From NCBI RefSeq assembly GCF_963678975.1, contig NC_089274.1, positions 27,839,053 to 27,903,052 of the forward strand: DNA of 64,000 bases, written 5' to 3'. This stretch comes from Dysidea avara. Its lineage: Eukaryota > Porifera > Demospongiae > Dictyoceratida > Dysideidae. Below the pieces are notes generated by a model that worked only from the letters and a program-made list of their open reading frames with translations, did no database searches and had not been told where the DNA came from. This document shows positions 10,840 to 23,185 of this stretch, piece after piece (the first letter of the stretch is position 1; the number at the start of each line of letters is the position of its first letter). Made by a program: the position numbers and the translations under genes.

Positions 10840-11990
10840 TTAGGTGAACATACATATTACATGTAACACTTTCACACCTCAGATCAAAGGAGCCACATCT
10901 GGGTAGCGATTATATAGGCGTTAAGGCCAAAATCAATTGCGGGGATTGATTAATATGATTAGTATGCATGACCTGCATTTCGCCATGAAAACCACTTAGA
11001 CAGTGAGCATTTTGTATTCCTCTCTATCCAAAATGTTGGGCTAAGATGAGAACTAGTGTGCTATAGCTTATTCACCAATCATTTCCACACTTTTCAGAAT
11101 ATGGATAGGGACCCGCCGATTATGCAGGCATAATTTTGAGCATAATAGGTACCTAAAAGCATTGAGCATAATGCCAGCATAATAGGTTAAATATTTGTAC
11201 GATAGTATAAATTCTTGCTGGAAAATGACAATTGCAAAATAAGATCGATATACTCTAATAGAGCAGTCAGTAACTCTAATAGAACAATCATCAAACTAAC
11301 GAGTATATCGATCTTTTCTCTTACATATGCAGCAGGAATTTATTATTTATGCTCCAGCCACTCATTTTTTTCTATACAGTGTTAAACTAGTAGCAAAGCA
11401 TATGAACTAAGGTATGAACATTGAGCATAATCGAGCATAATAGGTAAATATTGAGCATTAATTTAAGCATAATAGGTGAATTTGTGAGCAGTGCAGCATA
11501 GCATAATAGGTAAAATTATGAGCATAATCGGCGGATCCCTAAATATGGACCACACCCCAGCACGAAGTAACCACACAAACTCTGTAATTATTCCATAAAC
11601 CATTCAATAGCACTGATTAAAACATTAAACTCACATAACCGAAATTTTCCATGGTATCTCCAATCATCATAATCGAATGTAACCAGCTGCTGACTCATAA
11701 TCGAAATTTTTAGGCATGCACATATAATATATCCGGTGGTTGTACTCGTATTGGCTTGGGTGATGGATCGCTCAGCATGTGCAGGCTATCGGCCTGATAT
11801 GGATGAGAAGTGTTACATATTAGCTGTAACATGGGGAATTTGGGATTTGCCTGAAACATATGCTCTCCACCCTTGGGCCTGCAGCCCTAAGACAGTCATG
11901 CATACATGTCAGGCAAAGCCCTCATGCTCTTGTTACAACTATTACTTATACTATGGCCATGAAGGATTTTCCTGATATGCATGCCCAAGC
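10840..11990 (+). repeat. Dispersed repeat D, copy 1 (interrupted)
   Basis: Homologous to 54690-55465: both run from TGTAACACTTTCACACC through CCATGAAAACCAC, CGTATTGGCTTGGGTGAT and end near GTTACAACTATTAC. A terminal hairpin is built from CAGGCAAAGCC and its complement. This copy is interrupted by the hAT-like MITE at 11106-11541. Partial copies are at 34990-35145, 39115-39400 and 41465-41600. The short open frame at 11736 lies inside the repeat and is not considered a gene. Confidence 0.65.
11106..11541. mobile_element. hAT-like MITE with 8-bp target duplication
   Basis: Ends TAGGGACCCGCCGATTATGC and, inverted, TAGGGATCCGCCGATTATGC are flanked by perfect 8-bp repeats AATATGGA (11098-11105 and 11542-11549). 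The interior has many GCATAATAGGT sub-repeats and two copies of the palindromic motif. These are framed by a 15-bp inverted pair AAGATCGATATACTC / GAGTATATCGATCTT. Confidence 0.88.
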
Positions 11991-11999
11991 CCAAGGGTC

Positions 12000-12775
12000 G
12001 CATGGTATAAGTATTAAAAGTATGTATCCTTGAGGCAAGTTTCCCAATAAAATATGACACTGTTGAGCCCATCTACACTTGCTACAGTATAATAAAACTG
12101 GCTAATCTTTCCCACAAGAATGAATAGGTTTGCAATATTTAGTTTTATTCCTTTGTGCTATCATCAAATTCAAATCATCCATTGTTCAGTTAGTGTGCCT
12201 CAAAGCTCAGATTGCATGATTGCACCATACACAGCCATGGTTTGTCTTCTATTGTGCTTCATCAATTCCAAATAGTCTAAGATGTAAAAAGTGTTTCAGG
12301 TTATTCAGACACTACTAGTGATCAGTAAGAGTTACTCTAATAAAGCATTCACTAACATAACAGATCAGTTGCTCATCTTTAAAATTACTGACAGCAGGAT
12401 TGCAATTTGAATTGTAAGGGTTCAAATTTAGTTATGAAGTTGAATATAACAATAATAAATTACAATGTTCTATGCTTAGCTTGCTTGGTGAAATCAGTCA
12501 AAACAGTAAAGGGGAAAGCAGCAACAACAATCAGTTTTTCAGCTGTTCCACCTCATCCTGATGTAAAGTTCTTTTGCAAGCTGAATAATAGAAATCACAA
12601 ACTTGTATGTAAGTAGTGTATATGCTACAATACTTAAATGTGTGTTTACTAATGCGCTGTGTTGTGTTTCATTGTGCAAGCTGCTTGTGTTGGCCAGTCC
12701 TCATGGCAAAATGGAAAAGTCAGGTTAAAGTAAGGGGTGGAAAGAAATCTTACTAAAACTGTTAGCCACAATGAG
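12000..12775 (+). pseudogene. Inverted, truncated copy of the 3' exons of the Ig gene
   Basis: This arm matches, in inverted orientation, the stretch 19330-20070 that holds the last two exons of the minus-strand Ig gene. The penultimate exon copy starts after an AG at 12479 and reads CLVKSVKTVKGKAATTISFS, then AVPPHPDVKFFCKLNN. One A has been lost before the donor (AAACTT instead of AAAACTT), shifting the frame. The last-exon copy keeps only its second half (VQAACVGQSSWQNGKVRLK) and then meets a stop. It is therefore a dead duplicate. Confidence 0.75.
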
Positions 12776-13039
12776 TAAACATTCAGGACCCTTGTATATA
12801 GCTAGTTTTTTTGTAAATCATTTTACTGCAACAGCATACTGCAGCATATTGTCTAATCATTTATTCATGTCAATTGTGTACATAAGACTCAGTTTTGAAG
12901 TGATTCGAAGAGAGATGTCAAAAGATAGAAACATTTCTGTATGTATATACCAAATGAAATAAAACTCATAATAAAGTTCAAAATCAATTCAAGCATATGC
13001 ATATAACCTCATCACAACTGTGCAAACAATAACACACTT

Positions 13040-13515
13040 TCACTGTCAATCCTATAATCTGTGTGGGCTCCACACACATTACAAGACAGTCAGAAACTCG
13101 AATCAATTCAATGCCGTATGGCCAGATTTATTTTTAATGACTATTCATACACCTCCAGTGTCACTCACATGCTTGAAAATCTTCATTGGGCCACATTAAA
13201 ACAATGTCATGCTCAAGCTAAGCTAGTTACACTGTACAAAATTGTTAACACAAACCATGCCACCATATCCAATGCAAAGCCATCATACCCATCACTTCGA
13301 TGTACCACCAGCTAGAATACAAGCTTATAAACTATCATATTTCCCTTCAAGTGTTGTACTCTGGAATGTTTTACCAACAGACACCACTCACCTTGAGTCT
13401 TTCAAAGATAGATTGGAATGTCATTTTACAATCGCTACCTAATTAAGAACAATTATTAAATTATAATATGTACGTTATACTCTTACTGAGTCTATACATT
13501 ACAGATAAATAAATA
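13040..13515 (+). mobile_element. 5'-truncated LINE, 3' end of the reverse-transcriptase ORF
   Basis: From 13061 the frame reads MWAPHTLQDSQKLESIQCRM, then ARFIFNDYSYTSSVTHML and LHWATLKQCHAQAKL. After a frame change near 13300 it continues RIQAYKLSYFPSSVVLWNVL and LESFKDRLECH before a stop at 13440. This is the C-terminal tail typical of Jockey/CR1-like non-LTR retrotransposons (VWSPHT..DI..LE.VQRRAARF, then SFFPR..RLWN.LP). The piece ends in an AT-rich 3' region with ATAAATAAAT. It sits between two parts of the duplicated Ig-gene segment, so it inserted after the duplication. Confidence 0.82.
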
Positions 13516-13539
13516 TTCTACAGGTTCCACTAAACATAT

Positions 13540-13740
13540 TGGGTGACCTGCAGTTCGAATCCTGGGGTTGGTGGGATTTTTTCCCTTACTTTGGCCCCTT
13601 TTTGTTACACCTTTTCAGCTATAAGTCACTAAGTCTAAGTCCTTGCAATTAGGTTAGGTAATCCTAAGGCTGCAGCACATGTTGATGTCAGACCTTCAGT
13701 GCTGGTCACTGTAAAGCACTAATAACAATAATAACAATGT
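13540..13740 (+). repeat. SINE fragment with B-box and (AAT)n-like tail
   Basis: It contains CAGTTCGAATCCTGG, a clear pol III B-box, then a body with CAGACCTTCAGTGCTGGTCA and an AATAACAATAATAACAAT tail. A second copy of the body and tail is at 32795-32925. Confidence 0.7.
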
Positions 13741-13849
13741 CATAGTGTTCTCTTGATTGGCTGTTTTGCTTATGTTATCATAGAAGGTGTAGTTGTGTCA
13801 CCATGCAGTGTTCATCAACTGATGGAATTTTTTTTCATTTCTCTACTTT

Positions 13850-14615
13850 ATGATAATAGAGCAGTCAAGTCAAAATAGCTCCCTTTAATAGCACCTATTG
13901 GGCTGAAGTGATGTCTAGCAATGAAACAAGCCCATATAGCCTTAGAGTTACGCTGTCTGAAGGAATTATATAGTAAGCAAGTAAGTAATGTAAGTCAATA
14001 AGACAGACAGTAGAAAATTCCACCATGAATGATTTTATTAAAATTCTGTAACAACCTAATGGAAGTATATTGAGTCATAGTAAAGGCACTTTTGGGGCTT
14101 GGTTATACCTAACCAACACTGCCAAGTACCATGAAGGTATTGTGAGGCTGGTCAATAGTTTATTTTTGTAAGCAAACCTCCATGTCCCTAACTTGCAGTA
14201 CTACCATACTGTATAATGAAGTACATAGGCAATGCATAATACCTATTAATCAGCTGTTTTTAACACCGCTTGTTCTTTGCTTAGACTGAAAAGTAACTTC
14301 AGTAAAAGCAGATGTTGTTGGGATCTGGAAACTGCAACAATTACATTTTCAGCTGTTCCATTTCATACTAAATTAAATGTAAAGTTTCATTTCAGTGGAA
14401 ATTGCAAAACTTGTATATAAGTAGTGTAGCTATGTGCAATACTTTATTACAGTTGTTTTGTCTTTTTTAAAATCTGTGTTGTATAGGCATGCTGCATGCA
14501 CAATCCAATGATTTATCATGAACTGAGCAGAAAAAGTCATCACATTGTTTTTGACTAGTCCTTATGGAAAAGTGGAAAACATAAGGGGCAGAGCTAAAGA
14601 ATATTCTTGAAACTG
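13850..14615 (+). pseudogene. Second degenerate inverted copy near the Ig gene 3' end
   Basis: The part 13850-14230 matches 18600-18910 in inverted orientation (shared AGACATCACTTCAGCC complement, shared CCATACTGTA end). Then 14330-14610 is a more decayed copy of the last two Ig-gene exons: TTTTCAGCTGTTCCA, a degraded donor region at 14420, CCAATGATTTATCATGAACT, and an end near GAAACTGTT. No frame is conserved. Confidence 0.6.
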
Positions 14616-14639
14616 TTCCTATGCAAAATTGCAAGTAAA

Positions 14640-16243
14640 ACAGTTAATAAATGTGCAGGACTTGGTTGTTGCATGTGCTTGCATATGTGGTTCTATAAGC
14701 TTTTGTGTACAAACTTTTACCACTACCATATCATATTGTATATCAGTTTCTCTGCATAATGTCTATATGTTCTGCATAAAACATAGTAAAAGAGGAAAGT
14801 TATATACATAATATATTCACACATGTATAAAATACCTATTAGACATTGTAAGCAACATGGTTAATATCATCATTACCTCACATTCCCATAACGTAGTTTC
14901 TTACAACTGGGAAAGCACATGTCAACTATCTATGACTCACATAATGGGTGAGGTTCAGGTATAGGGCTTTGGGTGTCCACACCTTAACATGTGAGACATG
15001 ATGTAGGATACCAGTCCTACACTGCATGGTATATTACACCTGAGTAGTGCACAAGTGGCCCGGTGTTCTAGTGACCAAGTATATTGAAACTAAATCTATG
15101 CTTTGCTTTTGCTTTACATGTGTGTGTGTGTGCGTGCGTGCGTGCATGTGTGTGTGTGTGTGTACATGTGTTTGTAAACTCAGGCATTGAACTGGTGAAT
15201 TAAAAATGAAAGTGGTAGAGTCATTCTTTCAAGGCAGTGCTACTAGCAGTGTGAATTAGATCAGCACCCTTTATGTTAAAGTCCAAAGTCAAAGGCCCAA
15301 GTGACATCTGCTTAAGAAGAGTAGGAGCATATTCTGGTTGTATGGACCACTACATATTACAAGGAAATAGAGCTATTAATTATACAGTAATACAAATAGG
15401 TAAGTTTATCTATATAGTACCCTATACCTAGGGTATAACTCATGAGCTTTTCCAGTGGCAAGTTGTACTTGGTATGTACAGGTGTACATCATGTCTATAT
15501 GATGCTAAATTACATGCTATGAATAATATGAAGACCTCATTTTACATATCATTAACATTTTATGTGTGGATCCTCCACCTGAGTTAATAGAAGAAAGTTT
15601 TATCGATGTATTGATTCTTATATAGCACATCTTATTATGTACACAGTTACACTACCACACAGTGAAGCTGACCTTTCAAAGCTGGCAAGGCTAGTTTATC
15701 AATATCATGCATTTCCAGTAAAGTGTAGGTGTGAAATGGTAAATGTGGTAATCACAGACAGAATAGCTATCAACTGATTGCTGCCGCTAACAGGTTAGTC
15801 CTCAGTAACAACTTGACCTGTGTATACCATTATTCATGGGAAATTCAATATCACAATTATCAGAAGGCTGTCACCATTGCTTAACACTTGGCTTCTGTAT
15901 GGATAGTAAAATTGAATGACATTACCCACTAGCAATGTTCATATAATACTATATTGTTTAGATGATGGATAAGTAATTCATCTGTTATATATAGCATGTG
16001 TGTTTGATGTCCATTTGCTGCTTATGTAGGAAGAGTCACATAATGCTTGCACTATTGCTGCTCACACTAGGTTTGCTAAATATTTGTATATTAACCATGT
16101 ATTTAATGTAAATAATCACAATTATGTAATCCTCTATATTTTTTATACACAGGCTAGTCATTTGTATAATTAGATTATTTTTATAGCAACAGGACAAACA
16201 AAATATGTAGCTACATGTCACAAAATAAGAGGAGATTGCACTA
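14640..16243. other. Unassigned stretch with a TG microsatellite
   Basis: No gene was recognised. A (TG)n/(CG) microsatellite lies at about 15117-15168. Open frames are short and lack motifs. Confidence 0.5.
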
Positions 16244-16251
16244 AGTACAAT

Positions 16252-16626
16252 CAGGGCCACCCAGAGAAATTAAGAGGCTCAGGGCAAAGAGTTAAAGTGG
16301 GCCCCAGGGGCAAGGAGGTTTCCATTCTGAATCACAAATTCACCCAAGCTGTAAGTTGAAGACCGAAAAAAAAGGTCATTACATGCTGACAATAACAATA
16401 GCTACCCCTTACCAACCATATCTCCTTATTTATAAGCTTGCTACACTGCTCCTCTGAAGAATACTGTGACTGCTCTATTAGAGTATCTAGATCTGACTGC
16501 TCTATTAGAGTATATCGATCTTTTAAATAGGTATTCAAGGGGCCCTTCATGGGACCTCCTGGGGCCCCTTTCAAGCTGGGGCCCGGGGAAAAATGCCTCA
16601 GTTGTCCCCCCCTGTGGGCAGCCCTG
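16252..16626. mobile_element. hAT-like MITE (CAGGGC ends)
   Basis: Inverted ends CAGGGCCACCCAGAG and CAGGGCTGCCCACAG are flanked by AGTACAAT (16244-16251) and AATACAAT (16627-16634), a 7-of-8 target duplication. The interior, from TTGAAGACCGAAAAAAAAGG to two tandem motif copies GACTGCTCTATTAGAGTATC, is shared with the MITE at 29817 although that one has different ends. Confidence 0.82.
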
Positions 16627-16787
16627 AATACAATGTATTTTATGTAAAACTATAATACAAGCTAGTCTGCAATTAAATATACCTGCTAGCTAATAGTAAA
16701 ATGGTGATAATATTGGTCATTACAATATAATGTATGTAGCTATCATGTATAAGCTGAAAATGTTTCAATTTAACTTCACACACACGC

Positions 16788-17285
16788 AGGGTGGATCATT
16801 TTGATGGTTTTAAAATCTGAACAACATGATCGATAGTAGTACAGATTTTGTATTATTTGCTTGTTTCAAGCGTGACTTCATCAAGATACCAGAGGAGTGG
16901 CTTGATCCGAACAGGAATGTGATGACTCTCCTACAGTAAACTGCTAGAATATGTCGTAAATTATATGTTCATAGAATATTTACATACATTATAAAATAAG
17001 CCACATAAGCTTGCACATGCATGTACAGCCGATATATGTCTGGATGTTTACAGCTAGTTAATTGGTGTATTGATTATGAAATAATATATTTCTAGATAAA
17101 GTCATCAAATAAGTGTGTATTATTCAGAATTATCTGATTCAGTTAATACAACCACTTGTAATAACATTTCAGTAACTACAACTTGTTTATCTTACATAGC
17201 TATGCATATAAATTACAGTCAATGACAGTTTCTCAACTTTTGAGAAGTATGATCCTGGAACATACTTGTGTATAGGAGTAAAGTT
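16788..17285 (+). pseudogene. Relic of the split Ig domain on the plus strand
   Basis: Near 16850-16950 the frame reads ACFKRDFIKIPEEWLDPNRN, matching ACLESDYSEISLEWLDPNGN of the minus-strand Ig gene. Near 17218-17275, after TTACAG, it reads SFSTFEKYDPGTYLCIG, matching the second half-exon (SFITFEPPMKSDAGSYWC). The start of the first half has stops, and no signal peptide exon was found, so it looks like a relic. The two halves keep the intron between them, which shows a DNA-level duplication rather than retrocopying. Confidence 0.6.
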
Positions 17286-17289
17286 GATC

Positions 17290-18590
17290 ACAGCATAATG
17301 TAGCTGAATGAGTGTTATATTGGGGTATATTACATTGTTAAATATTATTAGTTTTAGTAATAATATGACGTTAAAAACAGTTAATGATGGACTTTAGTTA
17401 ATATAGTCAGCTGAAAAAATGAAATATATTTGTCATCAATAACATAATTTGTTGTATAGTGATATCAGTGTAATGAAACTATATGTACAATTAATCAACA
17501 ACTACAATCGCAGTTTAATTTACCATAATAACAATAATATATCATGTTGAACTTTCCAGTAAGTATTGTGCTATTGTGTACTGTGCCATGTTGGCTATAA
17601 TAGTATTAATCTATATTGTTTGTATATAACTTTGTCCTAGTTAATTTAATATGTACAGTAAAACAGTAGCATCAATACTTTTATTGTCATATAAAGCATC
17701 TTGAATTTTAGCACTATGAAAAGGGTAAGTTATGCATGCTGTTGATGCATTGTGTTGTTATAGCTTACTCCAGATAAATGCAGTGCTATGAGAGTGTGGA
17801 GTGTCAAAATGCAGCTTTTTTACAAACGCCAGCTCCTCATTGTAAAAGACACAACATGCTGCTTTTTCTAGCAAATGTTACCTCTCACATTGGTGTGCTC
17901 TTAATGGCTGGGCACAGATTTAGCTTGTACCAGCTCTTTACCTTTATAGAGAGCTCTAGCATGGTGTTTACCTAAACAAGTACTGTATTTCAAACTGCAA
18001 TGTTGGCATTCTGCTATTTCATGTGCATGCATGCTCCATACATGTTAGAAGGAATGCCAGCAAGCTGTCACATTTGTGTCAGAGTTTTGTCTGCATATAT
18101 GCAGTATCTCCAAATTCCTGACAAAAAGAATTGATGAGATGGTTTGGGGTGTCAACTAGGATGGTTGTCACACATTTGAACACCCACATGTGGTTTAAGA
18201 ATTTGGAGCATAGAACACTGCTGGACACAAAATCTCTTCCCTGCTTAAGTATCTGTATCACTTAAAAATAAGGCCTTGTAGACACTTCGCCTCAATGAAA
18301 ATTTAATCTATTAGGGCCATGTAGAATTACCAAAACCACCACCACAAACACCAGCAGTTTGCAATTGTGGGAAGTGAAGAGCTACTAGCATTGCAGTATA
18401 TAGGGAGCAATGGTGTGGTACATGTCCAAGGTTAGTCGATCCAATTTTTCTAAAAATATTTTTCAAACAGATTATTCAATATGATTAAAGTAGTTTATAG
18501 GGTTGTTCCAGTGTTATTTCAGTTCCAGTTTTCTGGAACCATGCAGAGCAATTGCAAAGAACAAGTAGGCATTAAGAAATTAAACTGACT
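17290..18590. other. Unassigned stretch
   Basis: No gene was recognised. Near 18505-18545 a short GTTCCAGTGTTATTTCAGTT segment resembles the ends of the hAT-like element at 53398. Confidence 0.45.
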
Positions 18591-19332
18591 ATTTACGTTG
18601 TCTACAGTATGGTAGTACTGCAAATTAAGGATCATGCAGTTTTACTCACAAAAACTATTGACAAGGAACCAGCCTCACCTTCATGGTGCCTTGGCAGATA
18701 TTTTAGTATGACTCAAAAAATATGCTTCCAATAGGTTGCTACAAAATTTTAAAGAAAATTATTCAAAGTGAAATTTTCCACTGCCTGGTTTACTTACTTA
18801 CTAATTCCTTCAGACAAGTGTAACTCTAAGGCTATATGGGCTTGTTTCACTGTTAGACATCACTTCAGCCCAACAGGTGCTATCACAGGGAGCCATTTTT
18901 ATTTGACTGCTTTATTAGAGATTATTATGCATGGTGACACAACTACATCTTGTACAATAACATGATGGCCCATCTAGAGAATATTATGACATGTTTAGTG
19001 AAACCTGTAGTTTATAGGTTTGAGAGTGCAATTGTGTTATTGTTTGCAGCAGGCAATATACTACCCAAAAGTATCATCATATTAGCTGTGATGTAGTTAA
19101 ATATATATATACCACTTTAGCGTGGGCGTTCAAAGGTGCCACTATACAAAAATGACTGAATAAATAACACTGTAAAACTTCACTAATATGTATACAGCAT
19201 AATTATTATACTGTTGCGGTAAAAAAATGATTTGCAAAAATTCAGAATTTACACAGGCCTATATACAAAATGCCAAAATGAGTCCTGTATGTTCATTAAT
19301 TATTTCACTTGCAGTTTTTGTGGCTAACAGTT

Positions 19333-22300
19333 TTAGTAAGATTTCCTTCCACCTCTCACTTTAAACCTGACTGATCCATGTTGCCATGAGGACTGGCCAA
19401 CGCAAGCAGCCTGCACAATAACACGATGACTTCTTATGTTCAGGTCACGATAGATCATTGGACTTGTACCTGTACATAATAATAAACACACATTGAAGTG
19501 TTGTAATACACTACTTACAAGTTTTGTAATTTCCATTATTCAGTTTGCAAAGGAACTTTACATCAGGATGAGGTGGAACAGCTGAAAATGTGATTGTTGC
19601 TGTTGCCCCATTCACTTCGACATCTATTTTAACTGATTTCACCAAACAAGCTAAACATAGAACATTGTAATGTACTATTGCTATATTTGACTTTGTAACT
19701 AATTTTTAACCCCTACAGTTCAAATTGCAATCTTGCTGTCAGTAATTTAAAAGACAAGCAACCGGCTGATCTGTTATGGTAGTGAATACTTTATTAGAGC
19801 AATTCTTACTTATCACTATTAGTGTCTGAATAACCTGAACACATTTTAAATATTAGTTGGGATTGATGAAGCACAATAGAAGACAAACCATGGCTGCGTA
19901 TATTATGCAAGCAGAGCTTTGAGGCACACTAACCGAAGAATGGATGATTTGCAAACCTGTTAATTCTTGTGGCAAAGGTTTGCCAGATTTATTTTACTGT
20001 AGCAAGTGTAGATGGGCTCAACGGTGCCATATTTTTATTGGGAAATTTGCCTCAAGGATACATATATACATAGTTACATTAATGGTGATCACACTTAGGG
20101 CAATACTTGTTCTTGTAAAGTCTAGCATGTGATGAGAACACTAGCTATACATAATTTTTACCACAAATACAATAGCATGCACAACCGATCTAACATTATG
20201 TGTGGATAAAGCAGACCTTGATAAAAGGCATTGTGATCCCACACATGAAATACTTGCTCAATGGACCCATTCATATTATCTGCTGAGCACATAAATATCA
20301 AGTGGTCATTATCTGATACATAGCGATGATGAACTTCAAGGCTTCCATTATTATGTACAATATACTTTCCAGTAGAACTTTCTTCCACACTGTGATGTGT
20401 AGTGGATGAGTCCATCATGATGTTCCACTTTACAACAGCAGATGGATAGTAAATACCACAGGTAAGCACCACATTGCTATTATCCTTGTTGCAGTCCTTG
20501 ATAATTGTGGTGGTGTTTCTAGTTATTGGTGAAGGCTTTGCTGTGTACATGGTAATAGTAAGTACATAATTTAACTGGAGTACTGGATAGCTATATTATA
20601 ATATTGTTAGTTTAACATGTTAGTAAGAGTAGTGTATGAATGTACATACATATATGTGCACACAGTCTATTTAAATTACTACTTACATAAAACTTTGACA
20701 TTGAAACTATGGTATACACTCCCATATTTATTTCCAGCTTCACAGACATATTCCCCACTATCAGTAATATCAGCAGTGAAGATCATAACACTATCATTGT
20801 TGATGAGTGGACAAGATGAACAGGTGTCTGGGAAGGACCAGTTGTACGCTGGATCTGGTGAAGATGACACAGTACAATTGAGCACCACTTGTTCACCACG
20901 AGGCACAATTACTGTTTGAGTTTGTTCAGATAGTAACTCCGGAGGCCCTAAAATAAAAATAATAATGACAATGTGTCAACTCATTTAAATGCTGAACCAG
21001 TGATTGAAAGTATCAGGAAAAGTGGTAGTTATCAGTAAATGTTTAGGACAGAAGATAATTTCTCTATGTCTATACAGTCAGAAACTAGGAGAACATCACG
21101 TATTATATACATATAGGGTATAGCATTATTTCACTATGTCATCAAAAATGCACCATATGGTGATGTATGCATTTGCACAAATCATAAGTAATTTTAGTCA
21201 TAACAATCTGAGCATTAGCTGACAACCTGATATGGAATGAATTGTACTAAAATATTGAAATGCTAGCTATACAGTATAAGAGCTTCGCACAACTGTGTAT
21301 ATGTAGGTGAATACACTAATGTAGTACCACATCCGGTAACTCATTGTAGCATACAAAGCACAATTGATTTGAAAGTATAATTATGTAGCCACAATAGCTA
21401 AAGTGATAAATAATTTATTGTGCCAACTCAGAGTACACTAATTCCAACAGCTTGTACTACTTACACAATAGCTGTGTAGGTTAAACACTACATTACACTA
21501 CATTATCAATACCTTTATACATCAGTTTCCCTTCAGCCATGTTATTGTGGTTTGTTTTACTCCTACACCAGTAGCTTCCAGCATCTGACTTCATAGGAGG
21601 TTCAAATGTTATGAAGCTTCCATCAACTGAAACATTGTATATAGTGCAGTATTCTCACCATGGAAGCAAGCAACCACAATATACAATATTATTATGTGTT
21701 TCTCTTAGTGACATGTACTCACAATCTGCATGCAAATATTCACAAGGATGATGAATTTCTTGCACTTTTAAAAACTACAATATGAAGGGGTGGATTTATA
21801 GGATACTAAAGCACCCCCCTTCAATTTTTTTTACCATGAGTAAGCTATGTAGACACTACAGGTGCATAGGCAATGGATAGATGGAAGAAGCAAGGAGAAG
21901 AGCTAAGCGCTTGTGAGAATTGATGAGAAGCAGTCAAAAGTTATGTTTTAGGAGCAAGACATAAAGTAATAAAGCTGTTGAAAGTAGAAATACTCTAATA
22001 GAATAGTTAACTAGTCTAATAGGACATTTGAAATGAGTTCATTAAAAATTAATGCTGCTAGACTGTAAGGAGAAGGCCATGCAGTGTGTAAACTGAAAAT
22101 AAGTTTTGTTTTTCTTGACATCTGCATGCATTGCTATCTCGCCATTGTGTCAATCATCCTGCCATACCAAAATGATCCATGAAAATATTTACTTTTTGAT
22201 AAAAGCACCAAACTTGGTACAACATTTGCTTAATTCATACTATTTCATAATAGATATATGGTGCCATTAAAATTACCAATTATATCACGTTCAAAGAACC

Positions 22301-23185
22301 TGAACAATAGCATATGTATTGGGGAAGCCATAAAGTGCTCAATATGCATCTGAATTACCAGCAAGGTTGAAGCCATAAATGTACAATATTATTCTTATTG
22401 GATTGTGCCTGTAGCTACTTTTGACACTGAAATATTGGCTCCATTAGAAGTGTTTAAAACCACATTTTGAGAGATTTTCTGATTACACCTGTAAATTAGA
22501 AATGCATCCATGCATTTACAAGAAAACTTCTCTAGTGTGACATAATTATAAGGTCAGATCTACAGGATTCAGAAAAAGCCATTATGATTGTTCAGTAAAA
22601 TGTAGTGTATCTATAGTTACAATAAAATGGTGGAGATGCATGCTTGAATATTAATTATCATTATACTGTGGCCACTTCAATAAAGCGACATGATGTTTAA
22701 TACATACCTGTAATGTACAAAAAAATAGAAAACAAAAATAAAACTATTGACTGCACATTGATGAATGCAATAGAGAAAGAAATTGAATTGGCTACCAGGA
22801 ATGTATTACCATCTATCCTAGCAGTCTCTGTAGTGGGAATCATCACATTTCCATTTGGATCAAGCCATTCTAGTGATATCTCACTGTAGTCACTCTCCAA
22901 ACAAGCAAATGATAGAAACTCTGTCCCATTATCATATTCCTCAAATGATGGGATCATGTGTAGAGCAGCATCACTGTTTGTAACTGTCATAAAAATGATC
23001 CACCCTATAGATATGAAATTATTAAAAATGAGCAAAAGCACCCTTACCATACACCCTCTGTTGTGCAATATGGCTGTAACCATGTGTATGATATTATATA
23101 CATTGTATTATTATAATACTCAATGCATACACGTACTGTGTTACTAACCTGTAACTAACATATGCAATGTACCAAACAGCATCAT
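19333..23185 (-). CDS. Secreted immunoglobulin-domain protein, multi-exon
   Basis: I build a minus-strand model from visible splice sites. Exons are 23149-23185 (ATG, signal peptide start MMLFGTLHMLVT), 22810-23004, 21513-21626, 20687-20947, about 20217-20540, 19519-19650 and 19333-19469 (TAA stop). Every intron is in phase 1 and the model gives about 399 residues with no stop. An optional 21-base micro-exon (23053-23073) also keeps frame. Exons 2 and 3 each encode half of one Ig domain (SFACLES...EWLDPNG, then DAGSYWCRSK). Exon 4 is a whole Ig domain (LNCTVSSS...YNWSFP...DSGEYVCEAGN). Exon 5 is another (VVLTCGIYY...VKWNIM...LIFMCSADN). The last two exons join to give FLCKLNNGNYKTCTSPMIY followed by RSHRVIVQA, the CxLDG...CTSPxxYxxL pattern of a small Ig-like extracellular domain. 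No transmembrane segment follows, so secretion is likely. The donor of exon 5 (AAG before GTCTGC) is weak. The ligand is unknown; Ig receptors, adhesion or recognition proteins are possible. Confidence 0.72.

Noticed and set aside
11736..11975. A 79-codon plus-strand open frame beginning MVVLVLAWVMDRSACAGY
   Set aside because: It falls inside dispersed repeat D; the corresponding stretch at 55273 keeps only the first part and shifts frame.
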